A DNA stretch of 41,979 nucleotides from Desulfobacterales bacterium (GCA_018335195.1 JAGXKN010000029.1:1-41979); one strand, 5' to 3'; counted from the stretch's first letter, positions 1 through 8,311 are shown. Program-made: numbers and translations. Notes: generated by a model from the sequence alone, not told the origin.

Positions 1-775
1 GGAAAAAAAGAAGAATGGCGATTTCCTCGTTTTCATGGAACCCTGCGGAATAGGCGCCTGAAATCAAGTCCCCGCCGAAATAACTGCCGGCATTCGGAAA
101 AACAAACACCCTGGCGCAATCGTGTACACCAAGACCCAGTTCATCGGCCCGGACCGCGCCCGGGACATTGGCTGCAGGAATATAGGGCTCGCGAATAATA
201 TAGCGCGGCGGCAGCCCCAGAAACAGATGCGACATGGTCGTATTTCCGGCCACTGCCATCAGGTAGACGCTATCCGGGGACATTTCCGCATCCCCGCAAA
301 TCCGTGCGAACTGCTCATTTAGGCCCGCTATGATCAGATTGTGCAGCTCTTCGCCGCCACCGGCGGTTTCCGCATGATGAATCCGGGTCAGAATATCGGC
401 TCCAATGGCGGTCTGGGGATTGTCAAAAGCGGCCTCGGCCAGCACCTCGCCTGAGGCCAGGTCCAGCAGCCGGAGCACCACCCGTGTCGTTCCCAGATCC
501 ACGGCAATGCCCGCGGCCGTCTGCCGGCTGTCGGGGGCAAGCACCGTGATTAACTGCCAGCGCCCGCTTGTCCGGAAGACCACGCACCGACAGGCATAAT
601 CCCATTGACGCAATTTTTCGGGAAGCTGTTTTAAAAGGTAAAGATCCGCGGCCACCGTGTCCGCTCCCAGTTCCGCGGCCAGAGCTTTTTTCAATCGGTC
701 GGCATCCCCGGTATTGTCCTCGAGAGAGGGCGGCTGCATGCGGATATCAACCACCCATCCGTTGTCCGCTGCCAT
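1..775 (-). CDS. RACo/AcsV-like ASKHA-domain corrinoid-protein reductive activator (DUF4445), C-terminus cut by window
   Basis: By family, RACo/RamA proteins use ATP to reduce the inactive Co(II) form of corrinoid proteins back to Co(I), for example the corrinoid iron-sulfur protein of the Wood-Ljungdahl pathway. My translation of the minus strand shows about 85 residues resembling the RACo linker domain, then the ASKHA phosphate loop AVDLGTTRVV, then NPQTAIGADILTRI, GNTTMSHLFLGLPP and PYIPAANVPGAV, all typical of DUF4445. The N-terminal [2Fe-2S] ferredoxin of RACo is absent, so the protein may be closer to RamA, which carries its iron-sulfur clusters at the C-terminus; that end lies outside the window. 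The ATG at 775 has a GGAAAAGGA ribosome site. An in-frame ATG at 790 overlaps the upstream stop codon (TAATG). It is the last visible gene of the cooC operon. Family is clear; the exact target is inferred. Confidence 0.82.
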   Translation of the reverse strand, partial: MAADNGWVVDIRMQPPSLEDNTGDADRLKKALAAELGADTVAADLYLLKQLPEKLRQWDYACRCVVFRTSGRWQLITVLAPDSRQTAAGIAVDLGTTRVVLRLLDLASGEVLAEAAFDNPQTAIGADILTRIHHAETAGGGEELHNLIIAGLNEQFARICGDAEMSPDSVYLMAVAGNTTMSHLFLGLPPRYIIREPYIPAANVPGAVRADELGLGVHDCARVFVFPNAGSYFGGDLISGAYSAGFHENEEIAILLFF

Positions 776-789
776 TTTTTCCTTTTCCA

Positions 790-1629
790 TTACAAATCAA
801 ACGCCATGTCCCGACTGACACCGAAACACTTCATTTGCCCGCCGTTGTCCGCCAGATACCTCCGGCATCCGTCGACCAGCCGGTCCATTCCCGCATCGGT
901 TCGCTCCTGGTTGAGGTGAAACAGCCCCAACTGCCTAACCCCGGACTCCATGGCCAGCCTGAGGGTGTCCATAAAGGAGGAATGTCCCCATTCAATGCTG
1001 TATTTATATTCCTCGGGCGTGAATTCGGCATCATGTATCAGTATGTCCGCTTCCCGGCAGAATGCCACGTAATCGGTGTACCTGCAGCCGCCGGGATGAA
1101 CATAGCCCAGCTCGTTGTCCGTGAGAAATACAAAAGTCTTGCCGTCCTCCTCAAACTTGTAGCCGCACCCGCCGTTGGGGTGACTCAAGGCAATCGGGGT
1201 GACGGTTGCAGACCCGATTTCAAAGGCATCCGGACATCCGTTCAGATACGTCACCTGTGCGGTCAGGTCCGAATACCGGACCGGAAAATGCGGCGGCCGC
1301 ATCAGCTTGGAGACAATGTTTTCCACGTATCTGCCGGGAAACGGGCAGCGGTGCATCCGGATCTGGGCGGCTGCATCGTAGAGGGGCTTGAAAAAGGGAA
1401 AACCCAGGAGGTGATCCCAGTGGGAATGGGTAAAAATAAAATTATAAACATGGCGGTTTTCGCCGATGAGCTGACTGCCCAGCCTGCGGATGCCGGTGCC
1501 GGCATCCACGATGATCAGGTCATCGCTTCGGGTTCGGATTTCAATACAGGTGGTGTCTCCGCCGTATTTTTCGAACTCACAGCCCGAAACCGGTATGGAA
1601 CCCCGCGAACCCCAGCATTTAATATACAT
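790..1629 (-). CDS. MBL-fold metallo-hydrolase
   Basis: Metallo-beta-lactamase-fold hydrolase of 279 residues, close to the usual size for single-domain members. The metal site is complete: HSHWDH at residues 68-73, His150 in SHPNGG, Asp200 in HDAEF and the late His238 in FHLN. The N-terminal GSRGSIPVSG strand with GGDTTC is typical of the group related to RNase Z and cyclic-nucleotide phosphodiesterases. The substrate cannot be read from the sequence. The gene lies between the prmA-like gene (15-nt gap) and the RACo-like gene (TAATG overlap possible), so it is probably co-transcribed with cooC. A role in corrinoid or CODH maturation is only guilt by association. There is no signal peptide, so it should be cytoplasmic. 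Confidence 0.88.
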   Translation of the reverse strand: MYIKCWGSRGSIPVSGCEFEKYGGDTTCIEIRTRSDDLIIVDAGTGIRRLGSQLIGENRHVYNFIFTHSHWDHLLGFPFFKPLYDAAAQIRMHRCPFPGRYVENIVSKLMRPPHFPVRYSDLTAQVTYLNGCPDAFEIGSATVTPIALSHPNGGCGYKFEEDGKTFVFLTDNELGYVHPGGCRYTDYVAFCREADILIHDAEFTPEEYKYSIEWGHSSFMDTLRLAMESGVRQLGLFHLNQERTDAGMDRLVDGCRRYLADNGGQMKCFGVSRDMAFDL

Positions 1630-1644
1630 GTCCGCCCCTTTTAC

Positions 1645-2514
1645 TCAGGCTTCACCGCCACACGTGCCCAGGTACGTGTACCAGATTCCTTCGCTTATCC
1701 AGCGCTGAATGATGCGGCCCGGACCGTAACAGAGCAACTCCTCCACGCGCCGGGACTGGCTTCTCAGCACCCCGGAAAGCACAAACCATTTTTTCTCGTA
1801 AAATGCCGGATTAACGATAACCTGCCGCATCACATCAAAATGGATGTTTGCAATCAGCAAGTCTGCCGGAACCTCCACAAGCTGAGCGGCATCCGCACAA
1901 ACAGAGAGCATCCTGGAACCCATCCGGTTGCGCTCGATATTTTCCCGCGCTGTTCTGGCCGCCAGGTAAATGCTGTCCACTGCCAATACTTTTTGACAGC
2001 CCAGCCGGGCTGCAGCCAGCCCCAGCAGGCCCGTTCCGGTGCCCAGGTCCAGCGCCGATCCGACAGCGCCCTTGTCGCACGCGATCTCAACCGCTTCAAG
2101 GCAGCTGCGGGTGGTCGGATGCGTGCCCGCCCCGAAAACCACGCCGGGATCGATTACCAGTCCGAGCCGATCGTCTCCCGGCGCCTGGTCCGCCCAGGGC
2201 GGGGCCACGTGAAAACGCTGTGTGGAAAACGCCCGAATCTCGCCGCCGTGCCAATCCGCGTAAGGCATGTGGAACCTGTCGATCAGCTCCAGATCCGAAT
2301 TTTCGCGGATCAGGTCATCGACCTGCGCGTCTGCGGGCCTGACAAAAAAGAGGAAGGCTGCATCATCTTCCTGCCAGTTTCCGATAAAACCGCCGTCAAA
2401 CCGGTCTTCCGCCTCCCGGATGTGGCCTTTTACATAATAGATGTGCAGATCAGGATGCGGCGTGTTCACTGGCTTTTGCGGATTCGGTTTCGAGAATTTT
2501 TTCAAATATATCAA
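1645..2514 (-). CDS. 50S ribosomal protein L11 methyltransferase-like (PrmA family)
   Basis: SAM-dependent class I methyltransferase of 289 residues. The PrmA signature GVVFGAGTHPTTRSCLE is followed by the SAM loop DLGTGTGLLGLAAARLG, then VDSIYLAARTARENIERN and the active-site-like LLIANIHFD. PrmA trimethylates ribosomal protein L11, but many PrmA-like enzymes act on other proteins. The gene follows cooC, so another substrate is possible. The reading frame opens at a TTG (2514) that lies 65 nt inside cooC; a GTG at 2466 would cut the overlap to 17 nt. Neither has a strong ribosome site, so the start is uncertain. The enzyme class is secure; the substrate is not. Confidence 0.82.
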   Translation of the reverse strand: MIYLKKFSKPNPQKPVNTPHPDLHIYYVKGHIREAEDRFDGGFIGNWQEDDAAFLFFVRPADAQVDDLIRENSDLELIDRFHMPYADWHGGEIRAFSTQRFHVAPPWADQAPGDDRLGLVIDPGVVFGAGTHPTTRSCLEAVEIACDKGAVGSALDLGTGTGLLGLAAARLGCQKVLAVDSIYLAARTARENIERNRMGSRMLSVCADAAQLVEVPADLLIANIHFDVMRQVIVNPAFYEKKWFVLSGVLRSQSRRVEELLCYGPGRIIQRWISEGIWYTYLGTCGGEA

Positions 2515-3235
2515 ATGCAGCCTGCACCACCGGGTTGTCTTCCGGCAGGTTGATCATGGCGTTGCCCCTGAAGTCATAATCATAGACCGTGTCATCTTCC
2601 GGAAGCACGCCGCCGAGTTCGACCCCGGCTTCCCGGATCATTTCAACAGCCGCCTCAGGTGCCTCGGACTTGACCTGGTTGATAACGATATAACTCCTGC
2701 CCACTCCGACATTCAAGTTCTGTGCCAGTTCGTGTATCCGGAGTGCGGCCTGCAGGCCCCGGCGGGATGCATCGGTGACAATGAGCAGGGCATCCACGTT
2801 TTTGGTGGTCATGCGGCTGACATGCTCCATGCCCGCCTCGTTGTCCATCACCACGTAGGGGTAATTCTCCTGCATCCGGTCCAGAAAATTGGTCAGCAGG
2901 GTGTTGGCCGCACAATAGCAGCCCGCCCCTTCCGGCTGGCCCATGACGATCAGGTCGTAGTCGCCGGATTCCATGACCGCCTGCTCCAGGCGCATGGAAA
3001 TAAACACGTCCTTGGTCATGCCGCTGGGCACATTGCCCTTTTTCATATCCTCCCGCGCCTGCCCCAAGGTGTCGGTGATCTCCAGGCCGAGCACTTCGTT
3101 TAAATTGGCATTGGAATCCGCGTCCACGGCCAGAACCGGGGTGCGGCTGGTTTTTAACAGATACTTGATAAGCAGGCCGGCCACGGTGGTTTTCCCTGTC
3201 CCTCCCTTGCCGGCCAGAGCGATATTAAATGCCAT
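2450..3235 (-). CDS. cooC: CooC/AcsF-type nickel-insertion ATPase
   Basis: P-loop ATPase of the MinD/ParA-like group, 261 residues, expected in the cytoplasm. The deviant Walker A motif GKGGTGKTT is at residues 9-17, with AVDADSNANL following. The CooC-specific Cys-x-Cys pair (C106, C108 in GAGCYCAAN), which forms the metal site at the dimer interface, is present. CooC/AcsF helps put nickel into carbon monoxide dehydrogenase or the CODH/ACS complex at the expense of ATP. It is the first gene after a consensus-like promoter with a leader of about 35 nt. The following prmA-like gene overlaps it, and a RACo-like activator closes the visible part, which fits an accessory operon for the Wood-Ljungdahl pathway. 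CODH/ACS itself is not in the window. Confidence 0.88.
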   Translation of the reverse strand: MAFNIALAGKGGTGKTTVAGLLIKYLLKTSRTPVLAVDADSNANLNEVLGLEITDTLGQAREDMKKGNVPSGMTKDVFISMRLEQAVMESGDYDLIVMGQPEGAGCYCAANTLLTNFLDRMQENYPYVVMDNEAGMEHVSRMTTKNVDALLIVTDASRRGLQAALRIHELAQNLNVGVGRSYIVINQVKSEAPEAAVEMIREAGVELGGVLPEDDTVYDYDFRGNAMINLPEDNPVVQAAFDIFEKILETESAKASEHAAS

Positions 3236-3276
3236 GGCAAGTTAATCCTTTCAACTGAATTTTGTTTATTAAAAAA

Positions 3277-3305
3277 TATTTAGGCCACTTGCCCGAAACA
3301 GTCAA
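3277..3305 (-). promoter_or_regulatory. Sigma-70 promoter of the cooC operon
   Basis: On the minus strand, TTGACT (3305-3300) and TAAATA (3282-3277) are separated by exactly 17 nt. Predicted transcription start is near 3270, about 35 nt before the cooC ATG. The same hexamer pattern and spacing occur before sat and aprB. Confidence 0.65.
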
Positions 3306-3513
3306 GCATCTTTTGGGCAATTCAGGCCGCAGCCCTACACCAGGACCTGAGTGTGGAACATAACCATTGTCGCCCCCGGAGCAAACCCCGGCAAAAAGAT
3401 TGCCTGCGGCAAAATAATTGATCCTCCGGAAAAGCTGTGCTACCGATTGAACCTGCTGTTTATCGGGGGGCAATCATGTGTTTGTTTAATTCAAAACCGG
3501 CAGGCGGAGGACC

Positions 3514-3942
3514 ATGGGCACAACCATATTTTCCGGGGACATCGAGGTAAAACTGGCAGTCGGGATTGATATGGCAGATATCACCGGCGATCTGGAAGCA
3601 CTGGTAAAAGCCTCCGGCATCCGCACGGGGACGCTTTTTGCCACCATGAACGGCTCCACGGGATCATTAACCGCTATCGAACATGAACCCGGGGTCATGA
3701 CGGATCTGCGGCGGGCCATCGACCGCATGGCGCCTGCGGACATGGAATACGAGCATGAAAAGGCATGGCACGACGGAAACGGGCACAGCCACGTCCAGGC
3801 CGCCATGATCGGTCCGTCCATTTCCATGCAGATCCGCGACGGCAGGATGCGCCGCGGCACCTGGCAGCAGGTGGTGGCCATCAATCATGACAACCGGCCC
3901 AGAAACCGCACGGTGGCCGTAACCGTAATGGGCGGGCAATAA
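3514..3942 (+). CDS. yjbQ: YjbQ-family protein (UPF0047, secondary thiamine-phosphate synthase type)
   Basis: Single-domain YjbQ/UPF0047 protein of 142 residues, the usual family length. Diagnostic motifs are present: FATMNGSTGSLTAIEHEPG, the histidine-rich EHEKAWHDGNGHSHVQAAM, and GTWQQVVAINHDNRPRNRTV near the C-terminus. Family members have weak thiamine-phosphate synthase activity, but the physiological role is not settled. A GGCGGAGG ribosome site lies before the ATG. The stop codon is only 5 nt from the cobS start, so the two genes are probably co-transcribed. The upstream 278-bp gap is shared with the divergent cooC promoter; I found no good plus-strand promoter there. Confidence 0.88.
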   Translation: MGTTIFSGDIEVKLAVGIDMADITGDLEALVKASGIRTGTLFATMNGSTGSLTAIEHEPGVMTDLRRAIDRMAPADMEYEHEKAWHDGNGHSHVQAAMIGPSISMQIRDGRMRRGTWQQVVAINHDNRPRNRTVAVTVMGGQ

Positions 3943-3947
3943 ATACA

Positions 3948-4709
3948 ATGTCTCCCATCCCGATGCACTTGAAACACTTTGGCGCCGCCCTCCGCTTTAT
4001 CACGGTATTGCCGGCAGGGCCGGCCGCGGCCTACCATCCCCGGGAAATGATTACCTTTTTTCCGGCCGTGGGCCTGGTGCTCGGGGTGATTCTGGCCTTT
4101 GCAGACGCGGTCTTTTCCGCCTTTTTTGCACCGGCCGTGGTCGGGGCCATAGACGTGATTGTGCTGGCTGCACTCACCGGTGCCCTGCACCTGGACGGTC
4201 TTGCGGATACGGCAGACGGGCTTTTTGCGCACAAGGACAGGGAATCCGCCCTGTCGATCATGAAAGACAGCCGAATCGGCGTAATGGGTGCGGTTGCCCT
4301 GATTTGTCTTTTACTGACAAAATACGGCACATTTGCCGCCCTGGCCGCCGGTGGTCAGGCGGACTGGATCAAATTTCTGATCCTGGTGCTGATTCCGGCA
4401 TATGCCAGAGCCGCCATGCTTTTCGGCATCCGGTTTCTGCCGTATGCCCGGCCCGAGGGGGGCACCGGGTCGGATCTTTTCTCAGAGCCCCTCCGGCCCG
4501 GTGAGTATTGGGGGATTCTGGCATGCGTGCTGCCTTCCCTGCTGCTGGGGTGGCGGGCGGTGCTGATCAATGCAGTGTTTTTTATCACCTGCGCCGGGCT
4601 GATCGGCTTTTACCGCAGACGCATGCGCGGTATCACCGGAGATATGCTCGGCGCCATGTGCGAGATCACGGAAACGATGCTGTTAATTTTTGCCGCCGCT
4701 GGGCTCTGA
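3948..4709 (+). CDS. cobS: Adenosylcobinamide-GDP ribazoletransferase (CobS)
   Basis: Integral membrane enzyme of 253 residues, normal for CobS. It joins adenosylcobinamide-GDP and alpha-ribazole (phosphate) in the last steps of cobamide assembly. The start LKHFGAALRFITVLP, the helix with FFPAVGLVLG, and the metal-binding segment ALHLDGLADTADGLF followed by MKDSRIGVMGAVAL are all CobS hallmarks. Several hydrophobic helices follow. It lies 5 nt after yjbQ with a weak ribosome site. The matching lower-ligand enzyme, cobT, is 4.2 kb downstream behind a cobalamin riboswitch. The gene ends 10 bp from the convergent cytidylate kinase-like gene, leaving no room for a separate terminator. Confidence 0.93.
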   Translation: MSPIPMHLKHFGAALRFITVLPAGPAAAYHPREMITFFPAVGLVLGVILAFADAVFSAFFAPAVVGAIDVIVLAALTGALHLDGLADTADGLFAHKDRESALSIMKDSRIGVMGAVALICLLLTKYGTFAALAAGGQADWIKFLILVLIPAYARAAMLFGIRFLPYARPEGGTGSDLFSEPLRPGEYWGILACVLPSLLLGWRAVLINAVFFITCAGLIGFYRRRMRGITGDMLGAMCEITETMLLIFAAAGL

Positions 4710-4719
4710 GGCCTGGTGG

Positions 4720-5409
4720 CTATGATTTAAAACCAGTATCCACCAGAGCCTTGACCATGGCCACTGCCTGATCATCGGTGATGTCATCGGTATTGATGAT
4801 CAGGTCAAAATGGGTGGGCTCATCAATGTTTGTATAAAAAAACCGGCGGGTAAAGGAACGCCGCTGGGACTCAACCCTGTAGATCTGCCGCCGGGCTTCA
4901 TCTGCCGAGATATTGGAATCTTCTGCCACCTTTTTGATCCGGTTTTCCAGTGAGGCGATCAAGCGCAACCGGATATTTTCCGCCGGCGGAACGATGAACG
5001 TGGCACCCCGGCCCACGATAACCGCCTTTCCGTGTCTGCCGATGGTGCCCACGATTTTCATGAGGTGCTTCATATACTGATCCGGCCACAGGTGCCGCTG
5101 CTCCACAACTGTGGCGATCACATCTTCCAGGACATTAAGCCCTCTTTCATCCAGCGTCTCCAGCACCCGGCTGCTGGTATTGGCATCCTCGGCCATCTGC
5201 TTGATGATTTCCCGATCAAACAACTCGTATCCAAACGCCTCGGCCAGTTTGCCGGCAATTTCATTTCCGCGGCTGCCGGGCTGCCGGGATACGGTGATAA
5301 CCGATGCCTTGGCCGGAGCCTCCTTTGCGGCCGCGCCCTTTGATCTTTGCCATTGCTGGATCTGGTCTTCCACGATTCTGTCAACAGAACGCCCCTTGGG
5401 AATTTTCAT
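4720..5409 (-). CDS. Cytidylate kinase-like family protein
   Basis: 229-residue protein of the Cytidylate_kin2 type. After about 35 polar residues comes a P-loop-like strand, VITVSRQPGSRGNEIAGKLAE, then FDREIIKQMAED, typical of this family. GRGATFIV and LRLIASLENRIKKVAE correspond to the core and lid, and IINTDDITDDQAVAMV ends the fold. Members are common in Desulfobacterota; the substrate is unproven and may be a nucleotide other than CMP. The gene has its own promoter (TTGACA, 17 nt, TATATA) about 75 nt upstream and a GGAGGAGG-like ribosome site. Confidence 0.8.
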   Translation of the reverse strand: MKIPKGRSVDRIVEDQIQQWQRSKGAAAKEAPAKASVITVSRQPGSRGNEIAGKLAEAFGYELFDREIIKQMAEDANTSSRVLETLDERGLNVLEDVIATVVEQRHLWPDQYMKHLMKIVGTIGRHGKAVIVGRGATFIVPPAENIRLRLIASLENRIKKVAEDSNISADEARRQIYRVESQRRSFTRRFFYTNIDEPTHFDLIINTDDITDDQAVAMVKALVDTGFKS

Positions 5410-5483
5410 TCCTCCTCCTTGTGCTTAATTGGGGTATAGGCGGAAAGCGACATCACAACATGCAAGAATATTTCCATATTCAA

Positions 5484-5512
5484 TATATACCGCCGAAGCG
5501 GGTCCGTGTCAA
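5484..5512 (-). promoter_or_regulatory. Sigma-70 promoter of the cytidylate kinase-like gene
   Basis: On the minus strand TTGACA (5512-5507) and TATATA (5489-5484) are 17 nt apart, a near-consensus promoter. Predicted start near 5477 gives a leader of about 68 nt. Confidence 0.65.
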
Positions 5513-5554
5513 TTCAAACGGATGCATAAGGCATGGCACTTAAAAAATCCGAAT

Positions 5555-6160
5555 TTATACGGAATTCAAGGAATGTGCACCGCAGGCCTCGGCCAGCCGC
5601 CGGCCGGCCTCACGGGCCTGCTCCAGGTATTCGGGGAATTTGAGCACATCGCCTTCAAAATCCAGTCCCCGGTACAGCAGCGAATCCCACAAATCGGCAT
5701 CCAGCACGTCGAAAAAATATTTCACACTCAACAAAGTGCCCTCAAACAGGCGCTTTCCCCTGGTGGCGCCCACGGAGATGAGCAGGCCCTTGCGCTGCCG
5801 CCCGGATTTGCCGGCCCCGGACCCGTCAATCCAGTATTTTTTGACCCACCGGGACTGGCACCGGTCCATGAGCATCTTCATATGCGCACTGACCGTGTAA
5901 AAAAATATCGGGGTGGCGATCATCAGTCCGTCTGCGGCCAGCATGGCATCACGCACTTCCTGGAAATCGTCCTTGATCACGCACTCGCCGTCCTGTTTGC
6001 ACCCGTAGATCTCCAGGCAGGGCGAAATCCTGCAGTCCCGCAAAACAAATTCCTCAACCCGGGCACCGCTGTTCCGGGCCCCGGCAACTGCCTCTGAAAG
6101 CAGCGTTGCGGTGTTTCCGCGGCGCCTGGGGCTGCCGTATATAGCTGCAATGCTTGTCAT
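5555..6160 (-). CDS. Flavodoxin-family / NADPH-dependent FMN reductase-like protein
   Basis: 201-residue flavodoxin-fold protein. The FMN phosphate loop GSPRRRGNTATLL is near the N-terminus, and the flavin-contacting ATPIFFYTVSAHMKMLMDR is in the middle. A cysteine group (C43, then C48, C54 and C60 by my count) between them resembles the cluster region of iron-sulfur flavoproteins, although the spacing is not the standard compact motif. It probably transfers electrons in the cytoplasm; the partner is unknown. Downstream lies 145 bp before the cytidylate kinase gene, and upstream lies repeat A copy 1, so it is probably transcribed alone. Confidence 0.8.
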   Translation of the reverse strand: MTSIAAIYGSPRRRGNTATLLSEAVAGARNSGARVEEFVLRDCRISPCLEIYGCKQDGECVIKDDFQEVRDAMLAADGLMIATPIFFYTVSAHMKMLMDRCQSRWVKKYWIDGSGAGKSGRQRKGLLISVGATRGKRLFEGTLLSVKYFFDVLDADLWDSLLYRGLDFEGDVLKFPEYLEQAREAGRRLAEACGAHSLNSV

Positions 6161-6196
6161 TTTCCCCCTTTTTGTTCCGATTTAATAATGTTTATC

Positions 6197-6339
6197 AGTG
6201 TCCATCCAGAGAGCGGATAATTTTTTCAAGTTCAAGGAAGGCGAAAATTTTAACCGCAAGAATACTCAAAGTATTTTGAGGATTCAAATTTGAGCCTGAC
6301 ACAGAAATTGGGCAAATTCGCCATCTCTGGATGGACACT
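6197..6339. repeat. Repeat A copy 1: ~143-bp element with 16-bp perfect terminal inverted repeats
   Basis: The ends AGTGTCCATCCAGAGA (6197-6212) and its exact reverse complement (6324-6339) enclose about 110 bp. That interior is nearly identical to the one at 8312-8455. Inside is a short hairpin, AATAC and GTATT around a 5-nt loop. No open reading frame is present. It fills most of the 302-bp gap between the divergent flavodoxin and radical SAM genes. The rest of that gap holds the radical SAM promoter. Confidence 0.85.
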
Positions 6340-6414
6340 TATTAATAACAAACGGATCTGGAGAATGGCAACCAAAATATCCGTTTTATTCGGTATCGGG
6401 TTCTGCAATTATCA

Positions 6415-6443
6415 TTGACACCCGCTCGGGCGGTCTTTATTTT
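6415..6443 (+). promoter_or_regulatory. Sigma-70 promoter of the radical SAM-cbiR pair
   Basis: TTGACA (6415-6420) and TATTTT (6438-6443) are separated by 17 nt. Predicted start is near 6450. That leaves only about 13 nt before the ATG at 6463, which favours the in-frame ATGs at 6502 or 6505 as the true start. Confidence 0.6.
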
Positions 6444-6462
6444 TAAGTTTTGCTAAATCCGT

Positions 6463-7422
6463 ATGAGCCTTTTTGGCACACACGGAAAACCGGGCATTGA
6501 GATGATGCAAGGCGAGAATACCCCAAGTTACATTCAAACCCACCGCCGGGGCGAGCTGGCAGAAAAAATCCGGCAGGCGTATGATATCCTGGGCGACTGC
6601 ACACTGTGCCCCAGGCAGTGCCACGTGGATCGGCTCTCCGGTGAGACCGGGATCTGCCGGACCGACAGATACATGAAAGTTACTGCCGCGCATCCCCACT
6701 TTGGCGAGGAATCACCGCTGGTGGGACGCAACGGCTCGGGCACCATTTTTGTCACATACTGCAACCTGATGTGCTGTTTCTGCCAGAACTTTGACATCAG
6801 CCATGAAGGCTGGGGCCAGACCGTGGACGACAAGCAGCTTGCCCAAATGATGCTCTCCCTGCAGGCCCGGGGATGCCACAATATCAACTTTGTCACGCCT
6901 TCTCACGTGGTGCCCCAGATTCTTTCCGGACTGGAAAAAGCCATTGAAGGCGGTCTTTGCCTGCCGCTGGTCTATAACTCCGGGGGTTATGACCGGCCAG
7001 AGACCCTGAAGCTCCTGGAAGGCGTGTTTGACATCTACATGCCGGATTTCAAGTTCACGGATACCGAAATTGCCGGGCGCACCTGCGATGCCCCCGATTA
7101 TCCAGAGACCGCCAGGGCTGCGTTAAAGGAAATGCACCGCCAAGTGGGCGACCTGGTAATCGACGAACAGGGGCTTGCCGTTTCCGGACTGCTGGTGCGG
7201 CACCTGGTGCTGCCGGAAAATCTCGCTGGCACCCGGGAAGCCATGCGATTTATCACAAAAGAAATCTCCGCAGACACCTATGTGAACATCATGTCCCAGT
7301 ATCGGCCCATGGGCAGAGCAGCAGAGATACCCGGGCTATCCCGCCCCCTGTCCCCGGAAGAATACCACGAAGCAATAAATGCAGCTACAATGGAAGGAAT
7401 CCACCGCCTTGACCGACCCTGA
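6463..7422 (+). CDS. Radical SAM protein, PflA-like
   Basis: Radical SAM enzyme of up to 319 residues. The SAM [4Fe-4S] motif Cx3Cx2C lies in TYCNLMCCFCQNFD. Upstream, the cysteine motif CTLCPRQCHVDR is typical of the PflA-related subgroup often labelled putative pyruvate formate-lyase activating enzyme. SHVVPQIL and PLVYNSGGYD complete the barrel signature. The substrate of this subgroup is unknown; it is not a proven PflA, and no glycyl radical enzyme is nearby. The ATG at 6463 has no ribosome site; 6502 or 6505 may be the real start because the family usually begins close to the PSYIQ segment. Its 3' end overlaps the CbiR-like frame, so the two are probably co-translated. Confidence 0.87.
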   Translation: MSLFGTHGKPGIEMMQGENTPSYIQTHRRGELAEKIRQAYDILGDCTLCPRQCHVDRLSGETGICRTDRYMKVTAAHPHFGEESPLVGRNGSGTIFVTYCNLMCCFCQNFDISHEGWGQTVDDKQLAQMMLSLQARGCHNINFVTPSHVVPQILSGLEKAIEGGLCLPLVYNSGGYDRPETLKLLEGVFDIYMPDFKFTDTEIAGRTCDAPDYPETARAALKEMHRQVGDLVIDEQGLAVSGLLVRHLVLPENLAGTREAMRFITKEISADTYVNIMSQYRPMGRAAEIPGLSRPLSPEEYHEAINAATMEGIHRLDRP

Positions 7423-8254
7423 GCCCTGCAGCACGAAGAGACTATCGTATCCGCCGCTGCCGGAATCCTGTAAAGGAAGGTTTCAGTTCACCGTAGCTGC
7501 CCCTTCGTTTATTTACCCGGATCATATTCTGCCCAATGTGGTTATGCTCGCCCCGTTTGTCGACGAAGTCGAACTGGTGCTGTTTCAAAGCCGATCCGGC
7601 CAGGACCTGCCGCCGAGATGGGAAATCCGGGAACTGGCGGAAATTTCAAAAAACCGGGGCCTCACCTACAACGTCCATCTGCCCTTTGACGTGATCCTCA
7701 CGGATGCCGACGAACACAACCGCGCCCTGGCGATTGAACACACCGTCCGGGCCGTGGAATGCGCCCGGACTCTTGCCCCTTCCACGTGGACGCTGCATCT
7801 GCCTTATACGGAGGAATTTGCAGACGAGACCTCGGTACACGCTTGGCAAAAAAGGGCAACTGCGGCTGCAGGGCAGCTTCTGGAACGCACCCGGATCGCT
7901 CCGCGTTCGGTTTCAGTCGAGACCCTGGATTTCCCGCCTGAATGGATAAAGCCCGTGGTCAGCCGCCTGGATCTTTCCGTCTGTCTGGATATCGGCCACC
8001 TGATTGAATTCGGATATGACATCTCGAAAACGTTTTACCGCTTCAAAGACCGCATTTCCATCCTTCACCTGTACGGGGACGTGATTTCCGGACGCGGCCA
8101 CGTCGGTCTTCACCGCCTGCCCCAAGCGCACATGCCGGCTGTAAAAGACATCCTTTCGCAGTTTACCGGCACCGTCTGCCTGGAAGTCTTCTCTTATGAG
8201 GACCTCAAAGCATCTCTGACGGCGCTGCGGCAAATTGCAGAAAATCCGGATTGA
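7379..8254 (+). CDS. cbiR: Cobamide-remodelling phosphodiesterase-like protein (CbiR type, AP-endonuclease TIM barrel)
   Basis: TIM-barrel protein of the AP endonuclease 2 / sugar-phosphate isomerase fold, up to 291 residues. TYNVHLPFDV, WTLHLPYTEE, VSVETLDF, CLDIGHLIEFGY and ISILHLYGD place His, Glu and Asp metal ligands at the strand ends. CbiR, described from Akkermansia, removes the lower nucleotide loop of cobamides so that it can be replaced. I assign CbiR from the PSFIYPDHILPNV and VDEVELVLFQS segments, which match my memory of the family, and from the setting between cobS and a riboswitch-controlled cobT. The ATG at 7379 overlaps the radical SAM gene by 44 nt; an in-frame TTG at 7409 preceded by AAGGA is a plausible start. 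The fold is secure and the specific function likely. Confidence 0.72.
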   Translation: MQLQWKESTALTDPEPCSTKRLSYPPLPESCKGRFQFTVAAPSFIYPDHILPNVVMLAPFVDEVELVLFQSRSGQDLPPRWEIRELAEISKNRGLTYNVHLPFDVILTDADEHNRALAIEHTVRAVECARTLAPSTWTLHLPYTEEFADETSVHAWQKRATAAAGQLLERTRIAPRSVSVETLDFPPEWIKPVVSRLDLSVCLDIGHLIEFGYDISKTFYRFKDRISILHLYGDVISGRGHVGLHRLPQAHMPAVKDILSQFTGTVCLEVFSYEDLKASLTALRQIAENPD

Positions 8255-8311
8255 CCTTGATTGCCGCATGGTATAACAAAGGAGTAAACAATCAAATTCA
8301 TTCATGCACAT

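Noticed and set aside
568-2553. Long open frame of 661 residues on the plus strand
   Set aside because: It lies opposite the MBL hydrolase and PrmA-like genes, has no recognisable domain, and its composition (many Pro, Arg, His) is typical of antisense frames in GC-rich DNA.
8255-8311. Promoter for the riboswitch transcript (TTGATT and TATAAC)
   Set aside because: The two boxes are far closer than 16-18 nt, so they cannot work as a sigma-70 pair.
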